From: an uncultured Clostridia bacterium | Lineage (GTDB): Bacteria > Bacillota > Clostridia > Peptostreptococcales > Anaerovoracaceae | Length of the DNA: 36,220 nt | Direction: 5' to 3' | NCBI GenBank assembly: GCA_934234035.1 | Contig: CAKQHH010000017.1 | Location: forward strand, 1 to 36,220 | Part shown: one piece after another, positions 1 to 7,257 of the stretch | How positions within the stretch are numbered: position 1 is the first letter of the stretch | Layout: the number at the start of each line of letters is the position of its first letter | Notes under the pieces: generated by a model | The model's database searches: none | Told to the model about the DNA's origin: nothing | Seen by the model: the letters and a program-made list of their open reading frames with translations, nothing else | Translations under genes and position numbers: made by a program

Positions 1-543
1 CCCTATTAATGATTTAGACCATCCTCGGCTATTAATAACTGGATCCCCAAACATCTCTACAAATCGGGCTTTAATCAGGTCGTCAAGCTTTTGAAGCTCA
101 TCTTTACGAAGATTGATAACGTATAAGACCTTATCAAGTAAACTTACAATACTATCTTGTGTCTTTTCATCAGGATACTGAATTTCTATTTCTTTTAACC
201 ATTTAAAGTGACGATTATACCCAGTGTTTGGAATTCTTGCATTTTTTAAAGCATAATACAAGTATTTATAATTTGCATTACAGATATTGCTTCGAAGTAT
301 TTTTGTCCCATCAGCTCCTAGAAAAAATGGTTCATCAACATATTTAATAATTCGTGTATGATCTCCAAAAATAATAGCAGGAACATCTGTAAATAAACCA
401 CTGTCTAAATCAGTAAAACCCGCGATGGCATTTTGACTTTGATCAACGATTATATGCTTACCTGATTTACAATATTCATCTGTTTTAATTTTGGTTCCAT
501 ATCTTGTTTTATCTATAAATACTTCTTCAAACGATTTCTTCAT
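1..543 (-). CDS. hsdS: Type I restriction-modification specificity subunit HsdS, 5' part (cut by window edge)
   Basis: Reading leftward from the ATG at 543, 181 codons stay open to the window edge, so the C-terminal half is missing. HsdS is the DNA-recognition subunit of type I restriction-modification complexes. The N-terminal residues fit a target-recognition domain of this family (DQSQNAIAGFTD, IIFGDHTR, FFLGADG, NTGYNRHFKWLKE). A helical stretch follows, ending in LIKARFVEMFGDP, the conserved region that separates the first and second recognition domains. An in-frame TAG lies upstream and this is the only candidate Met; the ribosome site (AGGAA) is weak. The gene is visibly more AT-rich than hsdR and most of the window, as often seen for exchanged specificity genes. 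It points away from hsdR, and any partner hsdM would lie beyond the left edge. Family call is firm; whether it partners the hsdR here is inference. Confidence 0.9.
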   Translation of the reverse strand, partial: MKKSFEEVFIDKTRYGTKIKTDEYCKSGKHIIVDQSQNAIAGFTDLDSGLFTDVPAIIFGDHTRIIKYVDEPFFLGADGTKILRSNICNANYKYLYYALKNARIPNTGYNRHFKWLKEIEIQYPDEKTQDSIVSLLDKVLYVINLRKDELQKLDDLIKARFVEMFGDPVINSRGWSKSLIG

Positions 544-700
544 AATTCTATTCCTACATTTATCCTATACTTTAACTGCACCGCTTAATATCTTTAAATT
601 TATTATCATACATATGGATTCTTAGTCCACTTGGTTTGTCTGAATTAGGATAAAGCCTATTCAGCATATTGATACATACGCACTATGAAGTTCACGTGAA

Positions 701-743
701 GTGTTGTGCATTTCCGGCAATTCAGCCCCAATCTGCACAACAT
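701..743. repeat. 43-nt hairpin unit (TGTTGTGCA arms)
   Basis: Arms TGTTGTGCA (702-710) and TGCACAACA (734-742) are perfectly complementary and enclose a 23-nt loop. The geometry (about 10-nt arms ending in TGCA, 23-nt loop, 43 nt overall) equals that of the hairpin units at 6357-6806, so this looks like an isolated member of the same family. No T-run follows immediately, so it is not an obvious terminator. Confidence 0.6.
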
Positions 744-906
744 TTTTGCCGAGGAAGCAGTTCTTTGCCGGGAATTAGAGAAACTACCAATTAGCAATAG
801 CTTTTCTTATTAGAATCACCCCGGTCTCCCTCTAAAAACCGTACTGTTTTTATGCCGAGCCCGTCTGAAACGGGTCAGCTGCAGATCATCTCACCGCTTC
901 GACTTT

Positions 907-967
907 GAAGTGTTGGCGCAAAAAGCAGGTTCCGACGGCAATATGCATAACGTTTCACGCCAACTTC
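907..967. repeat. Degenerate TTGGCG/CGCCAA dyad related to the 86-bp array
   Basis: TTGGCG (913-918) and CGCCAA (958-963) form the core of a dyad with a 39-nt interior. GAAG and CTTC extend the arms outside after a two-base bulge. The same core hexamers sit 38 nt apart in every unit of the array at 6827-7235 and in the solo dyad at 35206-35259, so this is probably a decayed copy. Confidence 0.45.
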
Positions 968-1096
968 ACAATCCGGCCCGGCTGCCACTCTAATTTCCGC
1001 TGTTTGCCACCGTTCACCACCGTTTTCCGTCAGCCGTCAGCTGCTCGGCGTCGGAGTTCCGCTCCTCGCAAATATCAATTTGCCTGTGTGATTTAT

Positions 1097-1303
1097 TTAT
1101 TTCTTAAACTTCCGATATAAAATGGGAGCTGAACAAGTAATTGCCATCAGCCCAACCAAGAGCGTACCATTGATGATGAACACATTCTTACGATTTTCAC
1201 CGGCACCTGCCTTACGGAGCAGCTTTCCAATATGGAACATTGAAAAGATATTTTCGATAATTGTGTAAAGCATCTGTCCATCGAGATTGTCGTGTGGTAT
1301 CAT
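1097..1303 (-). CDS. Short unrecognised protein or gene remnant (68 aa)
   Basis: A 68-codon frame starts at an ATG just after an in-frame stop. There is no good ribosome site. The N-terminal half contains FSMFHIGKLLRKAGA; the C-terminal half is hydrophobic (about residues 44-60), followed by a basic end YRKFKK, as in a single membrane segment. The FHIGKLLRKAGA stretch gives a weak impression of the N-terminus of some clostridial IS4-type transposases, which would make this a scrap of a decayed insertion sequence, but that is not established. It could also be a tail-anchored small membrane protein. It lies in an accessory patch between hsdS and hsdR. Confidence 0.3.
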   Translation of the reverse strand: MIPHDNLDGQMLYTIIENIFSMFHIGKLLRKAGAGENRKNVFIINGTLLVGLMAITCSAPILYRKFKK

Positions 1304-1333
1304 AGTTACGGCTATCTAATAGCCCCAAAATCG

Positions 1334-1354
1334 TTGATATATTACGCATATCAA
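1334..1354. promoter_or_regulatory. Perfect 7-bp inverted repeat upstream of the small zinc-ribbon gene
   Basis: TTGATAT and ATATCAA are separated by 7 bp and lie about 44 bp before the start at 1398. The spacing is typical of a dimeric repressor operator. No strong -10 can be assigned beside it, so the regulatory role is inference. Confidence 0.3.
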
Positions 1355-1397
1355 ATAATGAGGAGTCTTGACAGGCTCCCAAATAAGGAGAATGGTA

Positions 1398-1616
1398 ATG
1401 AAATGTTCAAGCTGTGGCGAAGAGATGATTCTTGGATATATTAAGTGTAGAGATGGACTTTGTTTCTGTGAAAAACCAAGCCCGATTACAGTCTTTCCAT
1501 CTCTTGGAAAGAACGCTGTTCCGCTTGGGAAAGAAAAAGTCGGACTTTTCAGTGGTGGAACGATTACAACTGCATACAGATGTCCGAAATGCAGAGAAGT
1601 CGTAATTAAATATTAA
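1398..1616 (+). CDS. Small zinc-ribbon protein (72 aa, DUF6487-like)
   Basis: The protein begins MKCSSCGEEM and ends with YRCPKCREVVIKY, so two CxxC knuckles (Cys3/Cys6 and a C-terminal CPKC) can bind one zinc ion. Between them is a GYIKCRDG strand and a glycine-rich turn (GLFSGGTITT). This layout matches small clostridial zinc-ribbon proteins of the DUF6487 type, whose function is unknown. The start at 1398 is chosen over upstream in-frame ATGs because AAGGAG (1385-1390) is 7 nt before it. The inverted repeat at 1334-1354 may control it. Downstream come two tiny frames and a strong terminator, so these may share a transcript. Zinc binding is inferred from the cysteines. Confidence 0.7.
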   Translation: MKCSSCGEEMILGYIKCRDGLCFCEKPSPITVFPSLGKNAVPLGKEKVGLFSGGTITTAYRCPKCREVVIKY

Positions 1617-1663
1617 TAAAGTGACTGGTCATCCGGCGAAGATTGAGTCGATTTCGAAGCAGT

Positions 1664-1771
1664 ATGTCAGCGCTGCAGAATAAGATTAGCAGGAAGAAGG
1701 AAAGAGCGAAAGCAGCACCGGGATATTTTCATGACCACATTGGTGTCTTTCGCCGGAAAGGCGGATTATAA
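1664..1771 (+). CDS. Possible 35-residue basic peptide
   Basis: A short frame starts MSALQNKISRKKERAKAA and ends FRRKGGL, strongly basic in the first half. It has no clear ribosome site and no family is recognised. Its stop (1769-1771) lies two bases before the start of the hydrophobic peptide at 1774, an arrangement that would allow translational coupling. The nine-base inverted repeat TCCGGCGAA (1632-1640) / TTCGCCGGA (1749-1757) spans it, so the region may instead be a non-coding structured element. Confidence 0.2.
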   Translation: MSALQNKISRKKERAKAAPGYFHDHIGVFRRKGGL

Positions 1772-1773
1772 AA

Positions 1774-1884
1774 ATGACAAATACATTTATACTTAGTTGC
1801 GTTATTATAGGGCTTATTGCATTAACAATAGGTATTGTTACATTTATTGTAAGGTTGTGCACTAGGCAGAATAAAAGAAAATAA
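1774..1884 (+). CDS. Possible 36-residue single-pass membrane peptide
   Basis: The frame encodes a short N-terminus (MTNTF), a continuous hydrophobic stretch of about 24 residues (ILSCVIIGLIALTIGIVTFI) and a basic tail ending RQNKRK. This is the shape of a small membrane peptide with an outside N-terminus and a cytoplasmic tail. AAGGCGG lies at a reasonable distance before the ATG. It could be a small regulatory membrane protein or a type I toxin-like peptide; no antisense RNA promoter was identified. A perfect 19-bp hairpin (1942-1980) ends the segment, supporting a real transcript. Confidence 0.4.
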   Translation: MTNTFILSCVIIGLIALTIGIVTFIVRLCTRQNKRK

Positions 1885-1941
1885 TCGTAAATAGCTGGTA
1901 AAATGAGGCCCATTCAAGCTGTAAGCAGTTCGCCAACTGAA

Positions 1942-1980
1942 GAAAACCCGCAGATTCAAAATTTGAATCTGCGGGTTTTC
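1942..1980. terminator. Bidirectional intrinsic terminator
   Basis: A perfect 19-bp inverted repeat with a single central base; the arms start GAAAACCCGCAGATTC and the right arm ends GGGTTTTC, followed by TTG. The A and T stretches at the two ends let it work in both directions. Confidence 0.85.
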
Positions 1981-2065
1981 TTGTAAGAGGCGTTGATTGG
2001 AACGGTTTTACGAGGGACCATTACCAATGTGAAGGCATATGGAAAGATTTCTTCCCAATCAACAG

Positions 2066-2095
2066 TTGGCAGGGAGATGGGAAATACGATATAAT
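2066..2095 (+). promoter_or_regulatory. Probable hsdR promoter
   Basis: TTGGCA (2066-2071) and TATAAT (2090-2095) are separated by 18 bp. The leader of about 60 nt contains a small hairpin, GCACCC/GGGTGC (2112-2130), before the ribosome site GGAGAG ahead of the ATG at 2161. Confidence 0.6.
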
Positions 2096-2160
2096 GAAAT
2101 GACTTTGGAATGCACCCGTGGCGAGGGTGCTGCAGTTAGTATAATTATCGGAGAGAAGCA

Positions 2161-5100
2161 ATGGGTAACTTTGATTTCCTCAAAGAGGATGCACAATTTA
2201 AGTCTTTTGCGGACATGGCTGTTCGGGCGGAACGGCTGCTGGGAATCGATCCGGAGGCGTGCGCCATCGGGTGCAGAAAGGCGATGGAATTTGCCATCAA
2301 ATGGATGTACACGGCGGACCATTTTCTTCGGATGCCATATAAAGAAACCCTCGTTGCGATGATTAATACCAATCGATTCCGGGAACTGGTGCCGGATGAT
2401 TTGATGCGGCGGATTCAGTATGTGCGGGCGCTGGGAAACAATGCGGCGCATGCCGGCGTGCAGATTACCTATGAACAGGCGGCGCTGGGAATTGAGAACC
2501 TGTTCTACTTCATGGATTTTGTGGCATGCAGCTATTCCAGAACCTACGACGCACCGGATTTCCACCGGGAACTTCTCGGCGCAGAAAATGAGCTGGAGAA
2601 GAAGGAAGCCCTGGCCCAGGAGAAAACGCAGCAGTATGAACTGAACATCCAGAAGCTCATCGAAGAGAACCGGGCGCTGAAAGACGAGCTCAGTGCGAGA
2701 CGGGAAGAGCGGATGGAGAATTACGTTCCAAAACCGCTGGATTTGACGGAATTCAATACAAGAAAAATATACATCGACGTTATGCTGGCCGCTGCCGGCT
2801 GGACGAAAGGCAAGGACTGGCTGGAGGAGGTACGGCTGGAAGGAATGCCGAACGCCTCCGGCGAAGGTTTTGCGGATTACGTGCTGTACGGGGACGACGG
2901 CCGGCCGTTGGCCGTTGTGGAAGCGAAGCGCACCAGCGTCAATGTGGAAAACGGCCGAATTCAGGCCCGGCTCTATGCGGATATTATGGAGAAGGAATAC
3001 GGGCGCAGGCCGGTGGTCTTCCTGAGCAACGGTTTCGAGATGCGAATCATCGATAACCAATACCCGGAGCGACCGGTTGCGGAATTCTATTCCAAGCGCG
3101 ACCTGGAGAAGCTTCACAACCTCCAGCGGATGCGGGAACCGCTGACGGATATCCGAATTCGCCGGGACATCGCCGGCCGATATTACCAGGAAGCCGCGGT
3201 AAAAGCAGTCTGCCGTACGTTGGGCGAGGAGAACCGGCGAAAGGCACTTTTGGTTATGGCGACGGGTTCGGGAAAAACCAGAACCGTAATATCTCTGGTA
3301 GAAGTGCTCCAGCGAAAGGGCTGGGTGAAAAACGTCCTCTTCCTGGCCGATCGAACCGCACTGGTCACCCAGGCCAAAAGAAGCTTCGGCGATCAGCTGC
3401 CGAACCTATCGGTAACCAATCTCTGCGAGGATAAGGAAAACTACGGCGCGGCCTGCGTCTTTGCCACTTACCAGACCATGATCGGCTGCATCGATTCGGT
3501 AAACGACGAGAATGGCAAAAGACTTTTTACGCCGGGCCACTTCGACCTGGTGATTTGCGATGAGGCCCATCGGTCGATTTATAACAAATACCGGGATATT
3601 TTTAATTACTTCGACGCCCCTTTGGTGGGCTTGACGGCAACCCCGAAGGACGAAATCGACAAGAATACCTATGGTATTTTTAACCTGAAAGCCGGACAGC
3701 CGACCTATGGCTACGAACTGGCTCAGGCGGTGACGGACGGATACCTGGTGAATTACGTGTCCGTGGAAAGCAAGCTGCAATTCATGGAGAATGGCATCAA
3801 CTACGACGATCTCACCCCGGAAGAGCAGGACGAATTCGAAAATACTTTTGAGGATGAGGATTTTATCCCGAAGCAGATTGATTCCTCGGCGTTGAATCAA
3901 TGGCTGTTCAACAAGGACACCATTCGAAAAGTGCTGGACATCCTCATGACGAAAGGTCACCGTGTGCATTTCGGAAAAGATATCGGCAAGACCATTATTT
4001 TTGCGAAAAACCATCTGCATGCGGAGGAAATCCTAAAAGTATTCAACGAGGAATATCCGAAGCTGACCGGCTATGCGGAGGTCATCGATAATCAGATTAA
4101 GAATTCGCAGCAGGCAATCGATACCTTCTCCAATCCGAAGAAGCTGCCGCAGATTGCGATTTCCGTGGACATGCTGGATACGGGAATTGATGTGCCGGAA
4201 GTGCTGAACCTGGTGTTTTTCAAGAAGGTGATGAGCAAATCGAAATTCTGGCAGATGATTGGCCGGGGGACGCGGCTGTGTGAAGGCTTGCTGGACGGTG
4301 CGGACAAGGAGAATTTCTATATTTTCGACTTCTGCGGAAACTTCGAATTCTTCCGCTTGAATCCAAACGGCCGGGAAGTGAAGGATTCCGGAACGTTGCA
4401 GGGCCAGTTGTACCGAATTAAATTCGCCCTGTCCCATAAGCTGCAGGATCTGGAGTACCAGACGGAGCCGCTGATGGCATTCCGAAATAATCTGGTGGAT
4501 GAGATGCTGGAGAAGGTCCGGGGAATCAATAAGGATGGTTTTGCGGCGCGGCAGCATTTGCGGTATATCGAAAAATATTTAAATAAGGATAATTACAAAA
4601 TCATAACCGATGAAGACGAGACGTACGTTAAGGAAGAGATTGCTCCGCTGCTGCAGGGCGACTCGGAAGATGCGCGGGTTCTTCGGTTTGATTCGCTGAT
4701 GTACGGTATCGAGTTGGCGCATCTGGAAGGAAAGAAGACGAGTGCCGGAATCCAGTCTCTCCAGAATCGTGTGGGCCGTGTGGCAAAAGAAGCCGGGACG
4801 ATTCCTGCGGTAAAAGCTCAGAAAATGTGGATCGACCGGGTTCTGGATACAGAGTGGGTCAGCGAAGCGGACATGAACGATTTCGAATCCGTTCGGAAAA
4901 ACCTTCGGGAGCTGATGATATACTACCAGCCGCCAAAGATAAAAGTGCACCATACGGATTTCGAAGATGAAATTCTGGAAATGAAATGGGACGGCGGCGA
5001 ACTGGAGAACGATTACCTGAAGGATTATCGTCACGATGCAGAGGTATACATTCGCCAGCATCCGGATCATCTGGTAATCGGGAAGCTCAAGTCCAATATT

Positions 5101-5484
5101 CCGCTGACCAAAATGGATGTGGAACAGCTGGAGCAAATCCTTTGGAGCGAAGTGGGATCCAAAGAGGATTACGAGAAGGAGTACGGCGACAAACCACTGG
5201 GAGAACTGGTTCGCGAAATTGTGGGAATGGATATGAATGCGGCCAAAGCGGCATTCGCAGATTACCTGGAAAATGCGAACCTAAATGACCGGCAGATCTA
5301 CTTCGTGAACCAGATTGTGGAATACATCGTTCGAAACGGTATCATGAAAGATGTTTCGGTTCTCCAGGATTCTCCGTTCACGGACCGCGGAAACATCATC
5401 GAACTGTTCGGAGATTCCCAGGATGTGTGGAGTGGAATCATGGGCACGATTCGGGATATCAACCGAAATGCGGATATCTCGTAG
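2161..5484 (+). CDS. hsdR: Type I restriction endonuclease subunit R (HsdR)
   Basis: Motor and nuclease subunit of a type I restriction system; it translocates DNA with ATP and cleaves away from the recognition site. The 1107-residue length is normal. Order: a DUF4145-like N-terminal helical domain (about 1-130), a charged coiled coil (about 135-185), the PD-(D/E)xK nuclease (Asp239 in GFADY; Glu255/Lys257 in VVEAKR), Walker A ATGSGKT (367-373), DEAH box (467-470), GLTATP (490-495), the second helicase lobe (IGRGTRL) and an EcoEI-type C-terminal region. All key motifs are intact. GGAGAG precedes the ATG, with a promoter at 2066-2095. hsdM is not in the window and the only hsdS is divergent and truncated by the edge, so activity depends on genes to the left or elsewhere. 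Confidence 0.96.
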   Translation: MGNFDFLKEDAQFKSFADMAVRAERLLGIDPEACAIGCRKAMEFAIKWMYTADHFLRMPYKETLVAMINTNRFRELVPDDLMRRIQYVRALGNNAAHAGVQITYEQAALGIENLFYFMDFVACSYSRTYDAPDFHRELLGAENELEKKEALAQEKTQQYELNIQKLIEENRALKDELSARREERMENYVPKPLDLTEFNTRKIYIDVMLAAAGWTKGKDWLEEVRLEGMPNASGEGFADYVLYGDDGRPLAVVEAKRTSVNVENGRIQARLYADIMEKEYGRRPVVFLSNGFEMRIIDNQYPERPVAEFYSKRDLEKLHNLQRMREPLTDIRIRRDIAGRYYQEAAVKAVCRTLGEENRRKALLVMATGSGKTRTVISLVEVLQRKGWVKNVLFLADRTALVTQAKRSFGDQLPNLSVTNLCEDKENYGAACVFATYQTMIGCIDSVNDENGKRLFTPGHFDLVICDEAHRSIYNKYRDIFNYFDAPLVGLTATPKDEIDKNTYGIFNLKAGQPTYGYELAQAVTDGYLVNYVSVESKLQFMENGINYDDLTPEEQDEFENTFEDEDFIPKQIDSSALNQWLFNKDTIRKVLDILMTKGHRVHFGKDIGKTIIFAKNHLHAEEILKVFNEEYPKLTGYAEVIDNQIKNSQQAIDTFSNPKKLPQIAISVDMLDTGIDVPEVLNLVFFKKVMSKSKFWQMIGRGTRLCEGLLDGADKENFYIFDFCGNFEFFRLNPNGREVKDSGTLQGQLYRIKFALSHKLQDLEYQTEPLMAFRNNLVDEMLEKVRGINKDGFAARQHLRYIEKYLNKDNYKIITDEDETYVKEEIAPLLQGDSEDARVLRFDSLMYGIELAHLEGKKTSAGIQSLQNRVGRVAKEAGTIPAVKAQKMWIDRVLDTEWVSEADMNDFESVRKNLRELMIYYQPPKIKVHHTDFEDEILEMKWDGGELENDYLKDYRHDAEVYIRQHPDHLVIGKLKSNIPLTKMDVEQLEQILWSEVGSKEDYEKEYGDKPLGELVREIVGMDMNAAKAAFADYLENANLNDRQIYFVNQIVEYIVRNGIMKDVSVLQDSPFTDRGNIIELFGDSQDVWSGIMGTIRDINRNADIS

Positions 5485-5549
5485 TTGAATAGAACAGAGG
5501 AATATTATTTCCAGTTCGGGTAAAGCATGAACGAATGACGAGGTGAATC

Positions 5550-6227
5550 ATGGGCGAATATTATCGGTGGGTGAATGTCGACAAAAAAGAATATATCTGT
5601 CCGGCTGAGTTTGATTACGGGAGTAAATTTGGCGCGTCTATGCGCAAGGATAGTACTCCTCTTCATGCACTTCACAGTCTGTTGACAGATGAGTGGAGGG
5701 GCGACCGTGTTCTTTGGTTTGGTGATGAGTGTTCTGTTCCGGAACAGTCTTCAAACGGAGTGATAAAAACGCTGTATGAACAGTCGGTAGAATTTGGATA
5801 TCCGGAGGATGCTTTTGATATGATCTGCGAATCGTACAGAAACGTATCATGCTTATTCAAGGAAGCTGAAAAAGACGTCCGTAAATGGATAGAGGATGAT
5901 CTTGAGGAATACAGGGAAACCGGTAAGCTTGATCATTTCAACGAATACGGAATCGATCTGGATAATCCGTATGAAGGATTGTTTCTAAAAACTGCGAAAA
6001 GACGTATGTTCACGATTAACCACACAAAGAAGATTTATTACACTCTTGCTGAGACAGACATACTTTTTCGGGATCGTACAAAGAATGATTATGCAGATCC
6101 ACTGGCACTTTTAATGGGTTATGGAAGAGTTACTGAACCGGGAGACTGGCTTGGAGACGTTGTAGGTGTTTCAGATCAACGGCCTGAAGGTTATTCGCTG
6201 ATTAAAGAAATATATGTGGATTGGTAG
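5550..6227 (+). CDS. Conserved-looking hypothetical protein (225 aa)
   Basis: Soluble, acidic 225-residue protein with no signal peptide or membrane segment. It begins MGEYYRWVNVDKKEYICP, an opening I associate with a group of unassigned bacterial proteins that start MGxYY(R/K)xVNxxKKEYxxP. Further landmarks are WRGDRVLWFGDE (about 49-60) and ADPLALLMGYGR near residue 185; the C-terminal part has the sequence PGDWLGDVVG. No catalytic motif is recognised and no function is proposed. GAGGTG lies before the ATG. It follows hsdR by 65 bp on the same strand without an obvious terminator between, so it may be co-transcribed, but hsdR does not normally have such a partner. The cluster of 43-nt hairpins starts 130 bp downstream. 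Confidence 0.75.
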   Translation: MGEYYRWVNVDKKEYICPAEFDYGSKFGASMRKDSTPLHALHSLLTDEWRGDRVLWFGDECSVPEQSSNGVIKTLYEQSVEFGYPEDAFDMICESYRNVSCLFKEAEKDVRKWIEDDLEEYRETGKLDHFNEYGIDLDNPYEGLFLKTAKRRMFTINHTKKIYYTLAETDILFRDRTKNDYADPLALLMGYGRVTEPGDWLGDVVGVSDQRPEGYSLIKEIYVDW

Positions 6228-6356
6228 TGATTATGAAGAGGCAGATAGTGGATAGTTTTTCATATTGAGGAAAAAGGGCGGAATAGTTTCTGCGAACTAT
6301 CTCACAATGATTCATGAAGGACTCTAATGCGGGCCGCTTTCATGGAAAGCGGAAGA

Positions 6357-6806
6357 AATTGACGACAGGTTACCCCAAAGCGAGGGTCTGTCGTCAATTC
6401 TTTCCTTTTGTGAATTATGATGATATGAAGTGATGCACGAAGGCCGTCGCCGGCCTTCCGTGCATCACTTTTCATTTGAACGCGGTCCGAATCTAATTCG
6501 GGCCGCGGGTAGAAATCAGGAAATTGATGCAGGAACGCTGAAAAAAGATGTTCCTGCATCAATTATTGTGTAGCCGCCGGGCACTCAGAGGGATGATGAC
6601 CGTCGGCAATGGTATGCTGTGATGTAGGAAAACAGAAAGTAGCTGCGTATGCATCACTTTTTATGCTAATTGAAAACAAAGTAGAATGAAAGTAATATGA
6701 AAATGATTAGAGTTGATGCATGAAATGAAAAAACGGGAGCTGATGCATCAACTCTGAGAATGGAGTTGATGCACGGGGCGGAAAAACAAGGGGTCATGCA
6801 TCACTT
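6357..6806. repeat. Cluster of six 43-nt hairpin units with TTGATGCA-type arms
   Basis: Six dyads each span exactly 43 nt (10-nt arms, 23-nt loop): 6357-6399 (AATTGACGAC), 6428-6470 (AAGTGATGCA), 6522-6564 (AATTGATGCA), 6617-6659 (weaker arms), 6711-6753 (AGTTGATGCA), 6764-6806 (AGTTGATGCA/TGCATCACTT). Start-to-start distances are 71, 94, 95, 94 and 53 bp. Loops differ, but several have a GAAAA-rich centre, and in the second and third units the loop ends extend the stem. Another hairpin, CGCGGTCCGAAT/TTCGGGCCGCG (6481-6507), sits between units. No gene is visible in 6228-6826. Family and function unknown. Confidence 0.75.
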
Positions 6807-6826
6807 CCTTTCATTATTTGTTCGCA

Positions 6827-7235
6827 CGCCGCCCGTGTTGGCGTGGGCCTCTCTGGAAAGGCTTGTTTCACCGTTAAGCCACGCCAACAAGGTCCGGAAT
6901 TTCCCGAGCCGGCGCCGCCCGTGTTGGCGTAGGCCTCCCTGGAAAGTCTTGATTCACCGTCGAGCCACGCCAACAAGCCCCGGATTTTCCCATGCCGGCG
7001 CCGCCCGTGTTGGCGTGGGCCTCTCTGGAAAGGCTTGTTGTACCGTCGAGCCACGCCAACAAGGGCCGGAATTTCCCGTGCCGGCGCCGCCCATGTTGGC
7101 GTGGGCCTCCCTGGAAGGCCTTGTTACACCGTTAAGCCACGCCAACAGGAGCCGGATTTTCCAGTGCCGGCGCCGTCCATGTTGGCGTGGGCCTCCTCGG
7201 AAAGGCTTGATTCACCGTCGAGCCACGCCAACAAG
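6827..7235. repeat. Tandem array 1: five 86-bp repeats, each with a 54-bp dyad
   Basis: The TGTTGG core recurs at 6836, 6922, 7008, 7094 and 7180, an exact 86-bp period. Each unit has arms TGTTGGCGTGG and CCACGCCAACA around a 32-nt interior (54 bp in all), then a spacer of about 32 bp rich in CCGG and GCCGCCC. Units differ by scattered substitutions, mostly in the interior and spacer; the second unit has one unpaired change in its left arm. Eighty-six is not a multiple of three and no start/ribosome site exists, so it is non-coding even though frames run through it. It ends about 25 bp past the stop of the yitT-type gene, so it lies in that gene's 3' region. Confidence 0.9.
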
Positions 7236-7257
7236 CACCCGAGCTGCTGCCCAAGAA

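Larger units (their letters stand above)
544..1096. other. Gene-poor stretch with hairpins
   Basis: No convincing gene is visible between hsdS and the short minus-strand frame at 1097. The AT-rich part next to hsdS probably carries its promoter on the minus strand, but no clear -35/-10 pair can be picked. The rest contains two long dyads (701-743 and 907-967, listed separately) and a small GC-rich hairpin around 861-876. A plus-strand frame at 905-1120 overlaps the second dyad, has no ribosome site and no recognisable sequence, so it is not called. Confidence 0.5.

Noticed and set aside
905..1120. 71-aa plus-strand frame
   Set aside because: No ribosome site, Cys/Arg/Pro-rich composition and overlap with a dyad indicate chance.
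2059..3117. 352-aa minus-strand frame inside hsdR
   Set aside because: Antisense shadow of hsdR, whose domains are unambiguous.
6827..7235. CRISPR array
   Set aside because: The whole 86-bp unit is repeated, spacer included, with only point differences; there are no unique spacers and no cas genes.
6827..7235. Integron attC sites (GTT...AAC dyads in tandem)
   Set aside because: The core heptamers do not fit RYYYAAC/GTTRRRY, units carry no cassette genes, and no integrase is present.
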